A stretch of DNA of 64,000 bases from contig NZ_PVZB01000008.1 of the NCBI RefSeq assembly GCF_003002025.1, positions 124,001-188,000 on the forward strand, given 5' to 3'. The position numbers and the translations under genes are program-made. Source of the DNA: Paraburkholderia sp. BL25I1N1. Lineage in GTDB: Bacteria > Pseudomonadota > Gammaproteobacteria > Burkholderiales > Burkholderiaceae. Below the pieces are notes generated by a model. It ran no database searches. It was not told the DNA's origin and saw only the letters and a program-made list of their open reading frames with translations. Below, one piece after another: positions 52,010 through 61,784 of the stretch (the first letter of the stretch is position 1; each line of letters opens with the position of its first letter).

Positions 52010-52621
52010 ATGCCCCACTACTTCTACGATCCCGCCACCGGCCATGGCCTCCCGCACGATCCGTTCAAAGCCATCGTCGCGCCGCGTCTGATCGGCTGGA
52101 TTTCTTCGCGCGACACCGCGGGCACCTTGAACCTCGCGCCCTATAGTTTCTTCGGCGCGTTCGCCAGCTTTCCGGCGATCATCGGTTTCTCCAGCGAAGG
52201 CCATAAAGACAGCGTCGCCAACATCGAAGCCACCGGCGAATTCGTCTGGAATCTGGCCACCAAACCGCTCGCCGAGCAGATGAACCGCTCGTCGGCGCCC
52301 GTTGCGCCCCACGTCGACGAATTCGAACTCGCGGGCCTCACGCCCGCGCCGGGCCGCAACGTGGCCGTGCCGCACGTCGCGGAATCGCCGGCTGCGCTCG
52401 AATGCAAACTGCTGCAAGTGGTGCGGCTGCATACGCTCGACGGTAAGCCGATGGACAACTATCTGTCGCTCGGGCAAGTGGTCGGCGTGCATATCAACGA
52501 GGCGTATCTGAAAGACGGCTTGTTCGACACCCACGCCGCGCAGCCGATCATGCGTGCCGGCTACCGCGCCGACTACGCGGAAATCGGCGACATGTTCCAG
52601 ATGTTCCGCCCGACGGCATAG
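52010..52621 (+). CDS. Flavin reductase-like, FMN-binding split-barrel protein
   Basis: A 203-residue protein. The family motif is WISSRDTAGTLNLAPYSFFGAFASFPAIIGFSS, with later SPAALECKLLQVVRLHTL. Members reduce free flavin or act as flavoproteins partnering with monooxygenases; no oxygenase gene is adjacent. Starts MPHYFYDPATGHGLP. Confidence 0.87.
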   Translation: MPHYFYDPATGHGLPHDPFKAIVAPRLIGWISSRDTAGTLNLAPYSFFGAFASFPAIIGFSSEGHKDSVANIEATGEFVWNLATKPLAEQMNRSSAPVAPHVDEFELAGLTPAPGRNVAVPHVAESPAALECKLLQVVRLHTLDGKPMDNYLSLGQVVGVHINEAYLKDGLFDTHAAQPIMRAGYRADYAEIGDMFQMFRPTA

Positions 52622-52799
52622 ACAGCGCAGCGCTCAAAACCACGTCGCGCCACGCCAGATGGCGCGACATTCATGGGCATCGCCTCCGAAAACGCGCAAA
52701 AGCAAAATGCAGCGCCCGCACACTGGCGCGCTTGATGCTTGCAACCGACGCTCCAACGCGTCGTTTTCAACTGCCGGCTCACTCGCGAGGAGCGCGATC

Positions 52800-53234
52800 A
52801 TGTCCACCGAATTCGCCACGCAATTCAGTCATGTCCGTCCGCAAGACACGTCCTATGAGGATCAGGGCTTACGCGACTTTTTTCTCTACCGTGATTTAGG
52901 CATCGCGCAGGCGACCGGCGGCAAGGTGCTCGCGCAACTCGTCAAGGCGAACCACGCACCAGAGCAAGGCACCGGCTGGCACCGTCATGAGGCCGATTTC
53001 CACATTGTGATCATGCTGAAGGGCTGGGCGCGCTTCATGTATGGCGACAAGGAGACGCTCGTCGCCGCCGGCGATTGCGTGCATCAGGCGCCTGGCATCG
53101 TCCACTATCTGTTCGACTACTCGGAAGATATGGAGTACATCGAAATCGTCTCGCCGGCCGATTTCAAATCCATCGAAGTCGAAGGGCCGTGCGACGTGCC
53201 GACCGTGACGCCGTGGAAGAGCGTTGCGGCTTAG
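52800..53234 (+). CDS. Cupin-domain protein
   Basis: A 144-residue single-domain cupin. Metal-site motif 1 is GWHRHEADFHIVIMLKGWARFMYG (His/His/Glu-type), and motif 2 is CVHQAPGIVHYLFDYSEDMEYIEI. GAGGAG lies before the ATG at 52800. An earlier in-frame start exists but extends into DNA without family-like sequence. Small-molecule dioxygenase or binding role; substrate unknown. Confidence 0.88.
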   Translation: MSTEFATQFSHVRPQDTSYEDQGLRDFFLYRDLGIAQATGGKVLAQLVKANHAPEQGTGWHRHEADFHIVIMLKGWARFMYGDKETLVAAGDCVHQAPGIVHYLFDYSEDMEYIEIVSPADFKSIEVEGPCDVPTVTPWKSVAA

Positions 53235-53321
53235 CGAACGTAGAAGGCGGCTGCACGCTTGAATAGCGGGTACTACGCAAGCAAGCAAGCGGACAGCCGC
53301 CGCGCGCGTCCGAACAGCAAC

Positions 53322-54785
53322 TCATTGCGCCGCCGGCGGCCGTCTGCGTGGAGTTCGTGACGCTTGCGGCTTGATGGCCGCCGTCGGACTCGCACTTGAC
53401 GTGGTGCTAGTTCCGTTCGCGGCGTTCGTCGTCGTCGCATCCACTTCCACATCGACCACCGCCGTTGCCGCCGGCGCTGCTGGAGTGACTTCTGCAGCCG
53501 TCGCGGCCGGCACCGGCTGGATCGTACCTGCGCGCGAACTCACCAGCACGGCGCGCGGTTCGTTGTCGTAGATCACGGCGCGCACGCGCGGGTAAATGTG
53601 CCGCTCCCAGCGGTGTCCATTGAACACGCCGTAGTGCCCGACGCCGGTCTGCACGTGATGCGTCTTCAAATACGGCCGCAACTTGTCGCACATGTCCTGC
53701 GCGGCGAGCGTCTGACCGACGGCGCAGATATCGTCCCTCTCGCCTTCGACGGTGAGCAACGCGGTGCGGCGAATCTTCGAGGGTTCGACGAGGCGCCCTT
53801 TCACTTCGAGCGCGTGCAACGGCAGTGCATGCCGCTGAAAAACCGTATCGACGGTTTCCAGATAAAAGTCGGCTGTGAGATCCATCGTCGCGAAGTATTC
53901 TTCATAGAACGTGCGGATCGTGTCGGCCTTTGCCGGATCGCCTTTGGCGCGCTCGTAATACATCGTCTCGAACGAGTCGAGATGCCGGTTGAGGTTCATC
54001 GCCATAAACGCGGTCAACTGCATGAAGCCCGGATACACGCGCCGGTGCGCGCCCGCAAAACCGAATGGCACCGCGCTGATCAGCTTCTGCTCAAACCACT
54101 CCAGCGGCTTGCTTTTGGCGAGTTCGTTGACGCGCGTCGGGTTGATACGCGTATCGAGCGGACCGGCCATCAGCGTCATGCTCGCCGGTTGCGCGGGATG
54201 ATCGTCGGCGGCCATGAGCGCGACCGCGGCGAGCGCGGCGACCGTCGGCTGGCAAACGGCGAGCAGATGCGCGCCGGGTCCGATCGTTTCGGTGAAGTCG
54301 ATCACGTGCTGCACGAATTCGTCGAAACCGAAGCGGCCCTGGCTTAGCGGCACGTCGCGCGGGTTGTGCCAGTCGGTGATGTAGACGTCGTGTTCGGCCA
54401 GCATCGTGCGCACGGTGCCGCGCAGCAACGTCGCGAAGTGGCCGGACATCGGCGCGATCACCAGCACGCGCGGTTGCGGCGCCGACGGCGGCGTTGCCTT
54501 GCGGAAATGCAGCAGCGAACAGAATGGCGTGTGCGCCGCGATTTCCTCGACGACCGCCACGGCTTTGCCTTCCGATATCACGCTGTCAATCTCGAACGGC
54601 GGCCGCACGGGCGTGAGTCCGGCCAGCGTCAACAACTCGCAGGCCGCGCGGATCGAACGTCCATGTGACGTCTCGCCGAACGCAGGCCATGCGTCGAGCG
54701 AATGATTCACCAGCGCCGCGCCGTGCCGCATTGGCAGCATCATGTCGGCGAAAGCCTGGTATGTGGGATATGCGAACAGGTTCAT
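53322..54785 (-). CDS. phaZ: Intracellular poly(3-hydroxybutyrate) depolymerase, with extra C-terminal tail
   Basis: A 487-residue alpha/beta hydrolase mobilising storage PHB. The nucleophile elbow is LLAVCQPT (Cys178), as in Ralstonia-type PhaZ with cysteine instead of serine. Family landmarks are VLVIAPMSGHFATLLRGTVR, VYITDWHNPRDVPLSQG and HYGVFNGHRWE (catalytic His). The usual protein ends around residue 420. Here a low-complexity Ala/Thr/Val tail of about 65 residues ends in the basic RTPRRRPPAAQ. The ATG at 54785 is used. Confidence 0.9.
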   Translation of the reverse strand: MNLFAYPTYQAFADMMLPMRHGAALVNHSLDAWPAFGETSHGRSIRAACELLTLAGLTPVRPPFEIDSVISEGKAVAVVEEIAAHTPFCSLLHFRKATPPSAPQPRVLVIAPMSGHFATLLRGTVRTMLAEHDVYITDWHNPRDVPLSQGRFGFDEFVQHVIDFTETIGPGAHLLAVCQPTVAALAAVALMAADDHPAQPASMTLMAGPLDTRINPTRVNELAKSKPLEWFEQKLISAVPFGFAGAHRRVYPGFMQLTAFMAMNLNRHLDSFETMYYERAKGDPAKADTIRTFYEEYFATMDLTADFYLETVDTVFQRHALPLHALEVKGRLVEPSKIRRTALLTVEGERDDICAVGQTLAAQDMCDKLRPYLKTHHVQTGVGHYGVFNGHRWERHIYPRVRAVIYDNEPRAVLVSSRAGTIQPVPAATAAEVTPAAPAATAVVDVEVDATTTNAANGTSTTSSASPTAAIKPQASRTPRRRPPAAQ

Positions 54786-55004
54786 AACCTTCGCACGAAT
54801 GCTGAAAAGGAAGGAGCCCAAATAAAGGCAAGTCATGTGCCATGCATGCATACGCACTCGCGCAGCCGTGCCGTCGCGTTGGCATAGCATTTGCGCCGGT
54901 CGGGAGAACGGGCCGAATTTGCCGCGCTTTGGTGCGCGTGCGCACGGCAACGTGCACGCATGGCGTCGGGCGCCGATCGAGCGCCTCATCTGGAGGAGAA
55001 TCGT

Positions 55005-55658
55005 ATGGCGAATACCACGCTCACCATCAGCAGCAAGAATTATTCGTCGTGGTCGCTGCGCGGCTGGCTGCTGACCAAGTTTAGCGGTTTGCCTTTTGAA
55101 GAGATCGTGATGCCGATCGACGACCCCGCGGCGCGCGCCGAACTCCTGCTGCTTTCGCCGTCGATCCTCGTGCCGTGCCTCGTTCATGACGGCATCAAGG
55201 TCTGGGACACGCTGGCGATCGCGGAATATCTGAATGAACTGAAACCGGGCGCGAAACTGCTGCCCGAAGATATTCGCGCCCGCGCGCATTGCCGCTCGAT
55301 TTGCGGCGAAATGCACTCAGGGTTCGGCTCGCTGCGTTCGGCTCTGCCGATGAACCTCAAAGCGCACTTTCCAGGCTTCAAGGTGTGGGCGCGGGCTCAG
55401 TCGGATATCGACCGCATCGTGACGATCTGGGGCGATTGTCTGAAGCAGTACGGCGGCCCGTTTCTGTTCGGCGAGCGCACTGCGGCGGACGCGATGTACG
55501 CGCCTGTGGTGACGCGTTTCGTGACCTACGACGTCAAACTCGATCCGGAGATTGTCGAATACGGGCAGCGGATCATGGCACTGCCCGAGATGCAGGAGTG
55601 GATCGCCGACGCGCAACAGGAAGTGGAAGAGATCGACGAACTGGATGTGGAGTTCTGA
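55005..55658 (+). CDS. Glutathione S-transferase family protein
   Basis: A 217-residue thioredoxin-fold/GST protein. The N-terminal domain reads TLTISSKNYSSWSLRGWLLTKFSGLPFEEI, with Ser in the active-site position; the cis-Pro region is ILVPCLVHDG, the glutathione-binding region is VWDTLAIAEYLNE. The C-terminal all-helical domain is complete. TGGAGGAGAA precedes the ATG. Substrate not predictable. Confidence 0.88.
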   Translation: MANTTLTISSKNYSSWSLRGWLLTKFSGLPFEEIVMPIDDPAARAELLLLSPSILVPCLVHDGIKVWDTLAIAEYLNELKPGAKLLPEDIRARAHCRSICGEMHSGFGSLRSALPMNLKAHFPGFKVWARAQSDIDRIVTIWGDCLKQYGGPFLFGERTAADAMYAPVVTRFVTYDVKLDPEIVEYGQRIMALPEMQEWIADAQQEVEEIDELDVEF

Positions 55659-55737
55659 CGAAGCGAGGCATTTCCACTGTTGCAACGGCAGGCGGCGCGC
55701 GCTGCATCAGGCAGCACGGCGCCGTGACAACCCTGCC

Positions 55738-57711
55738 TCAATCGCGCCCGCTTTCCAGTTTGAACACGCTGACCACTTGCGCGAGACGCGCGGCCTGATC
55801 GCGCAACTCGGCTGCCGCGAGTTCAGCCTCGCCGACAATCGTCGCGTTCTGCTGCGTGGCTTCGCCGATTTGCGTGACGGCGAGATTCACCTGCTCGATG
55901 CCGCCCGATTGCTCGCGTGAGGCGACGCTGATTTCGCCCATGATCGCCCGCACCTGGCCGACCTGTTGAACGATGCCCTGCATTGTCGAGCTGGCTTCTT
56001 CGGCGATCTGGAAACCGCTTTGCACGGTTGCCGTGGACGTCGCGATCAGGCTCTCGATCTCCTTCACCGCAGCCGCGCTGCGTTGCGCCAGCGCGCGCAC
56101 TTCCGAAGCCACCACCGCGAAGCCCTTGCCATGCTCGCCGGCACGCGCGGCTTCCACCGCTGCGTTCAGCGCGAGGATATTGGTCTGGAACGCGATGCCT
56201 TCGATCACAGTGGTGATCTCGGCGATCTTCTGCGACGAGCGGCTGATCTCGCCCATCGTCGACACCACGCGTTCGACCGCGCGGCCGCCTTCGAGCGCGG
56301 CATCGGCTGCGCGCGTGACGAGCGTGTTGGCTTGCGCGGCGTGATCGGCGTTCTGCTGCACGGTCGAGGTGATCTCTTCCATGCTGGCCGCCGTTTCTTC
56401 GAGGCTGCTCGCCTGCGTGGCGATCCGCGCAGCGATATTGCCGCTGCCGGTAGCGATCTTTTCGGTACCCTGCGACATATCCGTCGATGCATTGCGCACT
56501 TGCGAAACGATCCGCGCGAGACCTTCGCCGATGCCGTCGATCGACTGCATCAGGCGGCCGATTTCATCGGCGCGCGCGTTCGCGCCCTTCGCGACGCGCA
56601 CGCTCAAATCGCCCGAGGCGAAACGTTCGGACGCCTTGGCGGCTTCGTCGAGCGGGCGGCTCACAAGGCGTCGCACGGCGAACAGGAACCCGGCCGCGAA
56701 CACGCCGACCAGCACGAAGCCGAGCAGCAGGAATTCGTTGCGCGTGGTGATGACGTTGGCCATCACTTCGTCGCGCGGCGCGACGCCGCCCACGAGCCAT
56801 TGCCATTCCGGCACGGTGACGAACGACACGAACTTGTCGTGCGAGCCGCGTTCGCCGAGGGTGGCATCGGCGGAGCTGTATTCGAGCTGGCCTTCCTTCA
56901 TGTCGAGCATTTGCTGATACGGTGCGTTCGCGTTGTCGGCGCTCTGGCCGGCGGCGGCCGGATGCACGATGAGCTTGCCGCGATCCGCGCCGTTCGACGC
57001 GTTGACGACGAAGTAATAACCGCTATCGCCGATCTTCAGGTTGCGAATGCCGTCCTGCACCGACTGGATTTCCTTATCCACATTCACGCCGACGAACAGC
57101 GCGCCGATCACGCGGCCGCTTGCGTCCGTGATCGGCCGGTATTGCGTGATCAAACGTTTGCCAAAGAGCGCGGCAAGTCCCGTATAAGGCTTGTTGGCGA
57201 GCAGCAGCGCGTAGGCCGGCGCCTTGCGGTCGAGCAGCGTGCCGATCGCGCGCGAGCCGTCCTGCTTCTTCAGCGACGTGGTGACGCGCACGAAATCATC
57301 GCCGCTGCGCGCGAAGATCGTGGCCACCGCGCCGCTGCGTTCGAGAAACAGATCGGGGATCGAAAAATCCATGTTCAGGACTTTGTCGCCCGCCTTGATG
57401 GTCGGCGTGGCGACGCCGCCGATGTCGACCTTCTGGGTTTCGTCGAGCGTGTAGCCGGCGGGCAGGAAACTCGCGAACAGCGACATCGAGCGATCGACCT
57501 CGTTCGACAAGGCTTTGTCGAACAGCTTGATCATTGCGGCGATCGAGCGGTCCTTATCGGCGATGCGTTCGAGCACCTGATCGCTGATCTGCTGGCCGGC
57601 GGTGCGGGTGAGCGCCCACGTGAACGCGGCGAAAATCAACGCCACCAGCATGCACGAAAGAATGGCGAGCCGCGCGCCAACGCTGGCGCGGCGCAAAGAG
57701 AGAAATTCCAT
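55738..57711 (-). CDS. Methyl-accepting chemotaxis protein with Cache-type sensor
   Basis: A 657-residue chemoreceptor. Membrane helix 1 ([22 protein letters not shown]) and a large periplasmic Cache domain (about 45-295; [23 protein letters not shown] and [10 protein letters not shown] are typical). Membrane helix 2 ([20 protein letters not shown]), HAMP ([19 protein letters not shown]) and the signalling domain with hairpin [21 protein letters not shown] follow. Cache receptors usually sense small organic acids or amino acids. A possible sigma-28 promoter lies upstream. Confidence 0.93.
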   Translation of the reverse strand: MEFLSLRRASVGARLAILSCMLVALIFAAFTWALTRTAGQQISDQVLERIADKDRSIAAMIKLFDKALSNEVDRSMSLFASFLPAGYTLDETQKVDIGGVATPTIKAGDKVLNMDFSIPDLFLERSGAVATIFARSGDDFVRVTTSLKKQDGSRAIGTLLDRKAPAYALLLANKPYTGLAALFGKRLITQYRPITDASGRVIGALFVGVNVDKEIQSVQDGIRNLKIGDSGYYFVVNASNGADRGKLIVHPAAAGQSADNANAPYQQMLDMKEGQLEYSSADATLGERGSHDKFVSFVTVPEWQWLVGGVAPRDEVMANVITTRNEFLLLGFVLVGVFAAGFLFAVRRLVSRPLDEAAKASERFASGDLSVRVAKGANARADEIGRLMQSIDGIGEGLARIVSQVRNASTDMSQGTEKIATGSGNIAARIATQASSLEETAASMEEITSTVQQNADHAAQANTLVTRAADAALEGGRAVERVVSTMGEISRSSQKIAEITTVIEGIAFQTNILALNAAVEAARAGEHGKGFAVVASEVRALAQRSAAAVKEIESLIATSTATVQSGFQIAEEASSTMQGIVQQVGQVRAIMGEISVASREQSGGIEQVNLAVTQIGEATQQNATIVGEAELAAAELRDQAARLAQVVSVFKLESGRD

Positions 57712-57782
57712 GGGCGTCTTTCGAGTAAAGGAGAACAGGCGCGCGCGAGCCATGCATAGGCATGCCCGGCATCGATGGCTTG

Positions 57783-57810
57783 TTTACGGCTGCGACGTCC
57801 GCTTTCTTTA
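57783..57810 (-). promoter_or_regulatory. Candidate sigma-28 promoter for the Cache chemoreceptor
   Basis: On the minus strand TAAAGAAA, 12 bp, then GCCGTAAA. Similar to TAAAGTTT-N11-GCCGATAA, with one extra spacer base and six of eight -10 positions matching. Weaker than the one at 43392. Confidence 0.4.
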
Positions 57811-58053
57811 GGGATTTGAAAGCACTTAGTAATTGGCCATGCTGTCGGCGGAGCGCTTCGATGCGCGGCTCACCGCAATAGCGCGTTGGTGGCGGCGCTG
57901 CAAATTGGCCCCGCCGTGTGCCGGGTATTTCTGTCTGCGTCCGCTCAGTGCGTCGAACGACTTGCGCGCTGCGTCAGGCGCACAGCCACAGAGCGCCGTG
58001 ACAACGCCCGAAATCGGCGCGGCCGCCCGCATGGCATCGCTCTGCGCGTTCGC

Positions 58054-60714
58054 TCAGCTCGCCGAGAGATTCTGCGCGCCGCGCCAGGTGCGCAGCAGCA
58101 GAGCGTTGGTCACGACGCTCACGCTCGAAAACGCCATCGCCGCGCCGGCGAGCATCGGGTTCAACCAACCGAAAGCGGCCAGCGGAATTCCGATCAGGTT
58201 ATAAACGAACGCCCAGAACAGGTTCTGCTGGATTTTGCGCCACGTCTTGCGCGAGATGTCGATGGCGTCGGCCACGAGCGCCGGATCGCCGCGCATCAGC
58301 GTAATGCCGGCCGCGTGCATGGCGACGTCGGTGCCCGTCGCCATCGCGATGCCGATGTCGGCGGCGGCGAGCGCGGGGGCGTCGTTGATGCCGTCGCCCG
58401 CCATCGCCACGATGCCGGCGCTGCGGATTTTCAGGTCGCGGATCACGCGGGCCTTGTCGTCGGGCAGAACCTCCGAGTGGAATTCGTCGATGCCGAGCGC
58501 CTTCGCCACGCTCGCCGCGCTGCCGCGATTGTCGCCGGTGAGCAGCACGCTCTGGATACCCATCTGCGCGAGCCTTTCGACGGCGGCGCGTGCGCTCGGT
58601 TTGACGGTGTCGCCGAAAGCAATCAGGGCGAGTGCCGCGGGCGCTTGCGGATCGCGCTGCATGAGCCAGGAAACCGTGTTGCCCGCGGCTTCGAGTTCGT
58701 GAGCACGAGCGGCGAGTTCCGGCGGCAGGTCGATGCCGAGTTCATTGAGCCAGCGCGTGCTGCCGAGCGCCAATGTGCGGCCGTCGACGTCCGCTTCGAC
58801 GCCACGGCCTGCAACCGCGCGCGAGGCGCTCGCATGCTGCGACGGGATTTGTCCGGACGCCGCCGCGACGCCGGTGTCCGTTGCCAGCGCACCGCCGGCG
58901 CTCGCTGCCGCCGCACCGCGAGTTCTCCCTGCCACCACACCGCCGGCGTCAGCCGCCGTCGCATCGCCGTTGTTCGCCGCCGCGACTTCATGCGCCTTCA
59001 ACACCGCGCGCGCCAACGGGTGATCGCTATGGCGCTGCACCGCCGCCGCAAGCGCCAGCGCCTTGTCGCGGCTGATGCCGCCGATCGGCTCGAACGCCGT
59101 CACCGACGGCTGGCCGAGCGTCAACGTGCCGGTTTTATCGAACGCGACGATCGTCACGCGATGCGCGGTTTCCAGCGCTTCGGCGTCCTTGATCAACACG
59201 CCGTGCCGCGCCGCGACGCCGGTGCCGGCCATGATCGCCGCCGGCGTGGCCAGGCCGAGCGCGCATGGGCACGCGATCACCAGCACGGCGACCGCGTTCA
59301 GAATCGCGGTTTCGCCGCCGGCGCCCGCGATCAACCAGCCCACCAGCGTGAGCGCGGCAATCGCCAGAATCGCCGGCACGAAGATCTCGCTGACGCGGTC
59401 GACGAGGCGCTGGATCGGCGCTTTCTCGGCCTGCGCGCTTTCCACAAGGCGGATGATCCGCGCGAGCGTGGTTTCCGCGCCGATCGCGGTGGTCGTCACG
59501 GCAATCGCGCCTTCGCCGTTGATCGAGCCGGCGGTGACCGCGTCGGCCACCTGCTTCGGCACCGGCAGGCTTTCGCCGGTGATCAGCGATTCGTCGATAT
59601 GCGTGCGGCCTTCGAGCACCGCGCCGTCGACCGGCACGCGCTCCCCGGGGCGCACGAGCACCACCGTGCCGAGCCGCACTTGCGCGAGCGGCACGTCGCG
59701 TTCGTCGGCGCCGACGCGAATGCGCGCACGGTCCGGACGCAGCGCGTTGAGGGCGCGAATAGCGTCCGTGGTCTGGCGCTTGGCGCGAGCTTCGAGCCAC
59801 TTGCCGAAACGCACCAGCGTGATCACGACCGCCGACGCCTCGAAATACAGATGATTCATGTCGCCCGGATGGGTCGCCAGTTCGTAGACACTGATGCCAT
59901 ACGCCGCCGACGTGCCGAGCGCCACCAGCAAGTCCATGTTGCCCGCGCCGGCCCGCACGGCGCGATAGGCCGCGCGATAGAAGCGCGCGCCGAATGCGAA
60001 CTGCACAATCGAGGCGAGCGCGAGTTGCAGCCATGGCGAGAGCATCGCGTGCAGGCCGAACCATTCGCCGAGCATCGGCGCGACGAGCGGCAGCGTCAGA
60101 ACCGCGGAGGCGAGCACCGCGGCCAGTTCGCGGCGGGTCTGGTCGCGCTTGCGGTCGGTGGGCGCAACGTGGTCGGCGTGGTCGGTCGCGGCCGATGCAT
60201 CCGGCGGCACGATCAAGCTCGCTTCGTAGCCCGCTTTCTTGACGGCGGCGATCAGCGCGTCCGGCGCGGCGGCCGCGCCATCCAGACTGACGGTTGCGGT
60301 TTCGGTGGCCAGATTCACCGACGCGCCCAGCACGCCCGGCACTTTCGCCAGCGCTTTTTCGACGCGCATCGCGCACGAGGCGCAGGTCATGCCGCTTATC
60401 GCCAGTTGCGTGGATTGCTGCGCGTAGGCAACAGGCGGAGGCGTGTCCGTGGCGGCGGGCAGCGTGGCGTCGTAGCCCGCCTTGCGCACGGCGTTGGCGA
60501 GCGTCTCGGGATCGACGGCGGCGTCGCTTTCAATGCGCGCTCGCTCCGTGGCGAGATTCACCGATGCCCGCGCGACGCCCGGCACTTTGTTGAGCGCTTT
60601 CTCGACGCGCAGCGCGCACGAGGCGCAAGTCATTCCGCCAATGTCGAGTTCGGCGATCCGGGCGGAAGAGGCGGCAGCGTCCGCGGGGCGCTGCGAGTTG
60701 GCAAGTTCGGTCAT
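58054..60714 (-). CDS. copA: Copper-exporting P1B-type ATPase
   Basis: An 886-residue inner-membrane Cu(I) exporter. Two N-terminal heavy-metal domains carry GGMTCASC (Cys30, Cys33) and SGMTCASC (Cys111, Cys114). Membrane ion site CPC in [12 protein letters not shown], phosphorylation site DKTGTLT, the HSDHPLA loop and [10 protein letters not shown] are all present. Between HEVA and AVAGRGVEA lies an Ala/Gly-rich insert of about 45 residues absent from usual CopA proteins. The ATG at 60714 is chosen because the predicted transcript start, set by the promoter at 60757-60787, lies at about 60750. That makes the upstream ATG leaderless. Confidence 0.95.
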   Translation of the reverse strand: MTELANSQRPADAAASSARIAELDIGGMTCASCALRVEKALNKVPGVARASVNLATERARIESDAAVDPETLANAVRKAGYDATLPAATDTPPPVAYAQQSTQLAISGMTCASCAMRVEKALAKVPGVLGASVNLATETATVSLDGAAAAPDALIAAVKKAGYEASLIVPPDASAATDHADHVAPTDRKRDQTRRELAAVLASAVLTLPLVAPMLGEWFGLHAMLSPWLQLALASIVQFAFGARFYRAAYRAVRAGAGNMDLLVALGTSAAYGISVYELATHPGDMNHLYFEASAVVITLVRFGKWLEARAKRQTTDAIRALNALRPDRARIRVGADERDVPLAQVRLGTVVLVRPGERVPVDGAVLEGRTHIDESLITGESLPVPKQVADAVTAGSINGEGAIAVTTTAIGAETTLARIIRLVESAQAEKAPIQRLVDRVSEIFVPAILAIAALTLVGWLIAGAGGETAILNAVAVLVIACPCALGLATPAAIMAGTGVAARHGVLIKDAEALETAHRVTIVAFDKTGTLTLGQPSVTAFEPIGGISRDKALALAAAVQRHSDHPLARAVLKAHEVAAANNGDATAADAGGVVAGRTRGAAAASAGGALATDTGVAAASGQIPSQHASASRAVAGRGVEADVDGRTLALGSTRWLNELGIDLPPELAARAHELEAAGNTVSWLMQRDPQAPAALALIAFGDTVKPSARAAVERLAQMGIQSVLLTGDNRGSAASVAKALGIDEFHSEVLPDDKARVIRDLKIRSAGIVAMAGDGINDAPALAAADIGIAMATGTDVAMHAAGITLMRGDPALVADAIDISRKTWRKIQQNLFWAFVYNLIGIPLAAFGWLNPMLAGAAMAFSSVSVVTNALLLRTWRGAQNLSAS

Positions 60715-60756
60715 GGTAGGCAAGGCTCGTGGCGGCATCGGCCGCATCATGAACCC

Positions 60757-60787
60757 AGTATTGACCTTCCCATGATGGGAAGGTCAA
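60757..60787 (-). promoter_or_regulatory. CueR/MerR-type copper-responsive promoter of copA
   Basis: ACCTTCC and GGAAGGT are separated by 7 bp, flanked by TTG/CAA, matching the CueR box. On the minus strand -35 TTGACC and -10 AATACT are spaced 19 bp, the overlong spacing typical of MerR-family activation. No cueR gene is in the window. Confidence 0.88.
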
Positions 60788-60840
60788 GGACGAATTGCGG
60801 GACGCGTTTCAAGGCGCGCGCACATCGCCGGAACGCTCGC

Positions 60841-61491
60841 TCAGAAGGCCGGCGGCGCGTCCAGCATGGCTTGGCCGACGGCCTTCTGTTCGTCGCTTAC
60901 GCGCGCCAGCAGGGTTTCGGCCGCGCCGCGGCGGTCGTCCGCCGCCTTGTTCTGGCCGAGCTTCCACTTGCCGACCAGCCGTGTCACCTCGATCTCGATA
61001 CCGACGATCGCGCCGAGCATCTGCGAGATGAAGTCAGCGGGCGCGTCACCCATTTTCCACGGCACCGGTTCGCCAGCTTCCATCTTGCGCGTCAGACGCG
61101 CCACCAGGCCGCGCACGAACGACTCGTCGTCGCGCACGGCGATGCGGCCGTGGGCATGCACCACCATATAGTTGTAAGTCGGCACCTGCCGATGCGCTTC
61201 GTGCTTGCTCGGATACCAGTTAGGCGAGATATAAGCGGCCGGACCCTGGAAGATCACGAGCGCTTCCGGATTCGCGGCGGCTTCCTGCCACACCGGGTTC
61301 GCGCGGGCGACGTGAGCGCGCAGGATGCCGTGCGTTTCACCGGCCGTGGACGGGACTTCGAACTCGAACGGCACATGGTTCGCATCGAGCCCGTTCGGCC
61401 CGTTGGTGATCAGCGCGCCGAATGGCTGCTCGGCGATCAGCCGATGGAGAACCTCCGGGCGGTTCTCTTCGAAATGGGCGGGCATGTACAT
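60841..61491 (-). CDS. paiB: PaiB-like FMN-binding protein
   Basis: A 216-residue protein of the FMN-binding negative transcriptional regulator family. N-terminus MYMPAHFEENRPEVLHRLIAEQ, then PFGALITN, GPAAYISPNWYPSKHEAHRQVPTYNYMVVHAHG and a C-terminal LIGE-like KMEAGEPVPWKMGD are diagnostic. In Bacillus PaiB affects sporulation and protease genes; in proteobacteria it is more likely a flavin-dependent enzyme of unknown substrate. Lies upstream of the copA promoter on the same strand without evident link. Confidence 0.88.
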   Translation of the reverse strand: MYMPAHFEENRPEVLHRLIAEQPFGALITNGPNGLDANHVPFEFEVPSTAGETHGILRAHVARANPVWQEAAANPEALVIFQGPAAYISPNWYPSKHEAHRQVPTYNYMVVHAHGRIAVRDDESFVRGLVARLTRKMEAGEPVPWKMGDAPADFISQMLGAIVGIEIEVTRLVGKWKLGQNKAADDRRGAAETLLARVSDEQKAVGQAMLDAPPAF

Positions 61492-61784
61492 GAAGCGCTC
61501 CGGATACGAGGGGGCGAAAGAGCAATGATGAAAAGCCGTCCGAGACGCAGGGTGCCGGGCGACGTGACAAAAAACGTCAACCGTACCGCAAAAAGGCGGC
61601 TTGCGCGCGAACCGGCGCTAATCCTGCCTTTGCGCTTGCCTGCCGGGCAAGGATACGATACAACCCGATGTTGTCGGCATCGCGAACCGCGGACTGTCTG
61701 CGTTGGGCTTTGGGAGGCCGCGCACACAGGGTTCGCTGCACGCCGGCGTCTCCCTTAGGACCACACGTTCCGCCACCTGAACGA

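Noticed and set aside
57886..61758. A 1290-codon open frame on the plus strand covering copA and paiB
   Set aside because: It is antisense to two genes with full catalytic motifs, is made of Arg/His/Gly/Ala-rich sequence without domains, and arises from high GC at third positions.
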